Assembly: GCA_016926925.1 (NCBI GenBank)
Contig: JAFGNQ010000062.1
Location: 1-24,628, forward strand
From: Candidatus Aminicenantota bacterium
Lineage (GTDB): Bacteria > Acidobacteriota > Aminicenantia > Aminicenantales > Aminicenantaceae
Direction: 5' to 3'
DNA: 24,628 nucleotides
In this document: one piece after another, positions 22,391 to 24,628 of the stretch
Layout of the letters: each line of letters opens with the position of its first letter
Numbering within the stretch: the stretch's first letter is position 1
The notes under the pieces: model-generated
Database searches by the model: none
Told to the model about the DNA's origin: nothing
Seen by the model: only the letters and a program-made list of their open reading frames with translations
Program-made: the position numbers and the translations under genes

Positions 22391-24132
22391 CTCTTTAGAG
22401 CCTTGAGAATGGCATCGGAGATTTCAACCGGCCGGAACGTGTGTCCCGAGTATTTGTTGACATTTACCACCCGCGTGCATTCGATCCCGCGACCTTGAAT
22501 CAACGCGCTCAACTGGCCGGAGAAATTGTTCTCGACCACAAACACTTGCGCACAGCTTTCCATGAACCGCTCCACTTTTTTTTCATGAAAAGGCCAGAGC
22601 GTCCGAATCTGAAGGTATTTCGCCGACACGTTCTTTTCAGCCAAATGGTCTATCGCTTCTCTTATCGGGGAAAGCGTGGAGCCGAATCCGATAATGCCGA
22701 CATCGGCGTCACTGCGCCCCCACAGCTTTGGGGGGATGAGATCTTTTCCTGCGCTCTTCAATTTGCGCATCCGCTTCTCCATCATTTGTTCACGAATGTG
22801 CGGATCCTCATCTCTGTATCCCTTCTCGTCATGCTCGTTGCCCTCGACCAAATGGATTCCATTCCGCATGGACGGGATGGCTCTGGCCGATATTCCGTCA
22901 GGGGTGAGCTCATATCTCTTGTACTCTTTCATCGACAGCAGCTCTTCCTGCCGGAGCAGCTTGGACCTGTCAATGACGACCTTGGACAAGTCAAACTTCG
23001 GAACACTAAAATAATTTTGCCCGTAATTTTGCTCGGTGAGCAAAATCACGGGACATTGATATTTCTCAGCCAGGTTGAAAGCTGCGATCGTGAATTCATA
23101 GCATTCTTCGATCGTTCCTGGAGAAAGGACAATTCTGGGAAAATCTCCATGGGAACCGAACACCCAAAGATTCAAATCCGACTGCTCGGGTCGAGTCGGC
23201 AATCCCGTGCTCGGCCCTGCCCGCTGCACGTGGGCAACAACGACCGGGATTTCAGCCATTCCGGCCAAGCTGAATCCTTCCATCATCAAAGACGCTCCCG
23301 GACCGGAGGTGGACGTCATAGCACGCACGCCGGCATAAGCTGCGCCCAAAGCCATGTTTATGGCCGCAATCTCGTCTTCAGTCTGAACCACCAAACCGTT
23401 GAATTCAGGGAAATAGTGAACAAGCCACTGCCATATCTCGGTAGCCGGGCAGATCGGATACGCGGCAAAAAAACGGCAGCCGGCTGCCAGCGCTCCGAAA
23501 GCGATGGCCTCATCGCCGGAAATGAGGATTCGATCAACGTCCGGTCTTTCGATGAGTTTGTGACGTTCGCGGTTCGATATGATGAGTTTAGCCTGCTCGC
23601 ATCCCATGTAGATAGCCTGAATATTGTTGGCGACGACATCTCGTCCTTTTTTCCCGAGGAAAATCTCCGTTATGACTCGTTCAACGACCTCAAAATCCAA
23701 GTTGAGAATATAGCACATCCCACCCAGCAAGATCGCGTTTTTGTAGATTTCGCTCTTGAAGTTTTTCCACGCGAGTTCTCTCATGGGAAACTTATGGAAA
23801 ACCCTTCCTTTTTTGTCCGATGCTGCGATGCTCACGGCGGCCTCTCCTTCGCAGAGAACCACACCGTCGGAAGCTAAGGATCTGATGTGTCTGAGGATGG
23901 CATCGCAATCAAATGCCATGAGAATGTCGATGGCATCTCCTCTTCCGTATGATTTTTTCAGACTGGCTCGAATGGTATAATTCGTCGCTTCCCCCCTTAT
24001 GTTGGAAGGAAAATCTCTATAGGTATTGACCTCCCAGCCCTGTCTTTTCAAGATCTTTCCCAGGACATTCCCCGTAAAGAGCACTCCATCTCCTGCGAGC
24101 CCTGCGATCATAATGGATATGTCCCGAATCAT
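22387..24132 (-). CDS. korA: 2-oxoacid:ferredoxin oxidoreductase, fused gamma-alpha subunit
   Basis: A 581-residue fusion. Residues 1 to about 190 are the gamma domain (GLAGDGVLFTGNVLG, 11-25), which binds CoA or supports assembly, and about 200-581 are the alpha pyrimidine-binding domain (ISGDEAIAFGALAAGC, 204-219; EDEIAAINMALGAAYAG). The conserved YPITP motif reads YPICP (225-229), with Cys228 for Thr. The C-terminal domain contains VGIIGFGST and the EISDAILKAL end. ATG 24132 is taken as the start; a TTG codon lies directly before it. It overlaps korB and heads the long minus-strand run, about 35 nt behind an extended -10 promoter. Confidence 0.93.
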   Translation of the reverse strand: MIRDISIMIAGLAGDGVLFTGNVLGKILKRQGWEVNTYRDFPSNIRGEATNYTIRASLKKSYGRGDAIDILMAFDCDAILRHIRSLASDGVVLCEGEAAVSIAASDKKGRVFHKFPMRELAWKNFKSEIYKNAILLGGMCYILNLDFEVVERVITEIFLGKKGRDVVANNIQAIYMGCEQAKLIISNRERHKLIERPDVDRILISGDEAIAFGALAAGCRFFAAYPICPATEIWQWLVHYFPEFNGLVVQTEDEIAAINMALGAAYAGVRAMTSTSGPGASLMMEGFSLAGMAEIPVVVAHVQRAGPSTGLPTRPEQSDLNLWVFGSHGDFPRIVLSPGTIEECYEFTIAAFNLAEKYQCPVILLTEQNYGQNYFSVPKFDLSKVVIDRSKLLRQEELLSMKEYKRYELTPDGISARAIPSMRNGIHLVEGNEHDEKGYRDEDPHIREQMMEKRMRKLKSAGKDLIPPKLWGRSDADVGIIGFGSTLSPIREAIDHLAEKNVSAKYLQIRTLWPFHEKKVERFMESCAQVFVVENNFSGQLSALIQGRGIECTRVVNVNKYSGHTFRPVEISDAILKALKR

Positions 24133-24173
24133 CAATTTGCACCAGTCTTAATCTTCATAATTCCTACAGAATT

Positions 24174-24182
24174 AGTATAACA
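24174..24182 (-). promoter_or_regulatory. Extended -10 promoter of the kor-isc-nad run
   Basis: Minus strand: TGT followed by TATACT, an extended -10 element with five of six matches. RNA would start near 24167 and reach the korA ATG (24132) after about 35 nt. No -35 box of quality is seen, as is common with extended -10 promoters. Confidence 0.5.
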
Positions 24183-24423
24183 TAGATATCACATCAAATT
24201 CAGGAAATAAAAAACCGATTTCTTTTGGCTCGAATTGTCACGAATCAAAGCTGCCGCAATTGCAAGGGTCTTAAGATGCTTATTTTTAAAAAAAATCGAG
24301 CCCTGAACAATTCAGCCTGAATAATCTCTCAGCAAAAGATCCTTTGGTTGATGGATAATCATCGAGAGGAAATATTCCTCTCAAAAGTTTTTTGTTTTGC
24401 TTCCCGAAATGAAATTGTGGAAT
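24183..24423. other. Intergenic stretch with inverted repeats
   Basis: No gene is visible. GGCTCGA (24227-24233) is repeated inverted as TCGAGCC (24296-24302), CTGAA/TTCAG forms a small stem at 24303-24315, and a perfect 8-bp stem GAGAGGAA/TTCCTCTC with a 3-nt loop occupies 24364-24382. In the plus direction the last is followed, after AAAAG, by six T (24388-24393), so it resembles a terminator pointing right, although no plus-strand gene precedes it. In the minus direction it lacks a T-run. Confidence 0.35.
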
Positions 24424-24628
24424 TCAGGCTTTTTTCCCCACTTTCTTCTTTTTCATTTTCTTTTCGCAACAGATAAGAACATGTTCTTCAACACAGCCAC
24501 AAAATTCATCCACAATCACTCTGAAGCCACAGATACCACATTCATAAGCCACATTTTTTTCTTCTTTGGTTCCAGCTTTCTTTTTGACCGTTATCTTCTT
24601 TGGGACCGCTTTCGTCACTTTTTTTGCA
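24424..24628 (-). CDS. Small Lys-rich protein with a desulforedoxin-like metal site, partial
   Basis: At least 64 residues. The centre, about residues 24-54 counted from GTG 24618, reads YECGICGFRVIV, then FCGC, then LICCEKKM. CxxC followed about 20 residues later by CC and Met resembles the desulforedoxin / desulfoferrodoxin N-terminal site that binds Fe or Zn with four Cys; two further cysteines (FCGC) are extra. Both tails are very rich in Lys, like histone-H1-type or nucleic-acid-binding tails. A GTG at 24618 could start it but no ribosome site precedes it. The frame stays open with more Lys codons to the window edge, so the true start is probably outside. Function unknown. Confidence 0.65.
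   Translation of the reverse strand, partial: AKKVTKAVPKKITVKKKAGTKEEKNVAYECGICGFRVIVDEFCGCVEEHVLICCEKKMKKKKVGKKA

Noticed and set aside
22441..23877. Long plus-strand open frame of 478 codons opposite korA
   Set aside because: Antisense shadow of a well-supported gene; no family features or ribosome site. Similar shadows lie opposite purB and thyX.
24364..24393. Terminator of the small right-edge gene
   Set aside because: The T-run follows the stem only in the plus direction, opposite to that gene.
1..24628. Mobile elements, CRISPR arrays, phage genes or toxin-antitoxin pairs
   Set aside because: I found no transposase, integrase, spaced repeats or related families; the content is housekeeping in character.

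Overview
The window looks like ordinary chromosome from an anaerobic, Gram-negative-type (diderm) bacterium. The reasons are a probable outer-membrane beta-barrel protein, a ferredoxin-dependent 2-oxoacid oxidoreductase, a fumarate reductase/succinate dehydrogenase pair, ThyX rather than ThyA, a three-part PurSQL synthase and many Fe-S proteins. The gene set reminds me of Aminicenantes- or deltaproteobacteria-like lineages, but that is an impression and no marker here settles it. I see no phage, insertion sequence, CRISPR array or plasmid feature. Sigma70-type promoters (TTGACA, 17 nt, TATAAT-like) are unusually easy to see and decide several start codons.

Layout. (1) Positions 1-403, minus strand: the beginning of a tRNA-Thr(UGU)-tRNA-Tyr(GUA) operon with its promoter, and an intrinsic terminator lying between promoter and first tRNA. 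(2) Positions 466-7033, plus strand: purine biosynthesis, purB-purS-purQ-purL, then a secreted beta-barrel protein, then purN. (3) Positions 7056-9985, minus strand: aspA-thyX, driven by a clear promoter; this ThyX is a tandem two-domain protein. (4) Positions 10263-12801, plus strand: sdhA-sdhB (or frdAB), divergent from aspA, without membrane-anchor genes. (5) Positions 12810-24132, minus strand: thirteen closely packed genes read as korA-korB-nfu-nifS-like-iscU-tusA-nadA-M50 protease-nth-VOC-amrS-archease-rtcB. (6) The right edge holds a small Lys-rich desulforedoxin-like protein, open at the window end.

How it fits together. AspA makes fumarate, which SdhAB/FrdAB can reduce. PurB also releases fumarate. 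The long minus-strand run mixes Fe-S assembly factors (Nfu, a NifS-like protein, IscU, TusA) with proteins that need 4Fe-4S clusters (KorB, NadA, Nth, AmrS), so makers and users of clusters share one transcription unit or a few overlapping ones.

The most unusual points are: the NifS-like protein has Gln where the PLP-binding lysine should be, although it sits in an Fe-S operon; the IscU beside it carries a C-terminal double zinc ribbon; ThyX is a tandem fusion whose signature motif is divided between the two halves; and AmrS is translationally coupled to a VOC protein rather than to its usual named partners.
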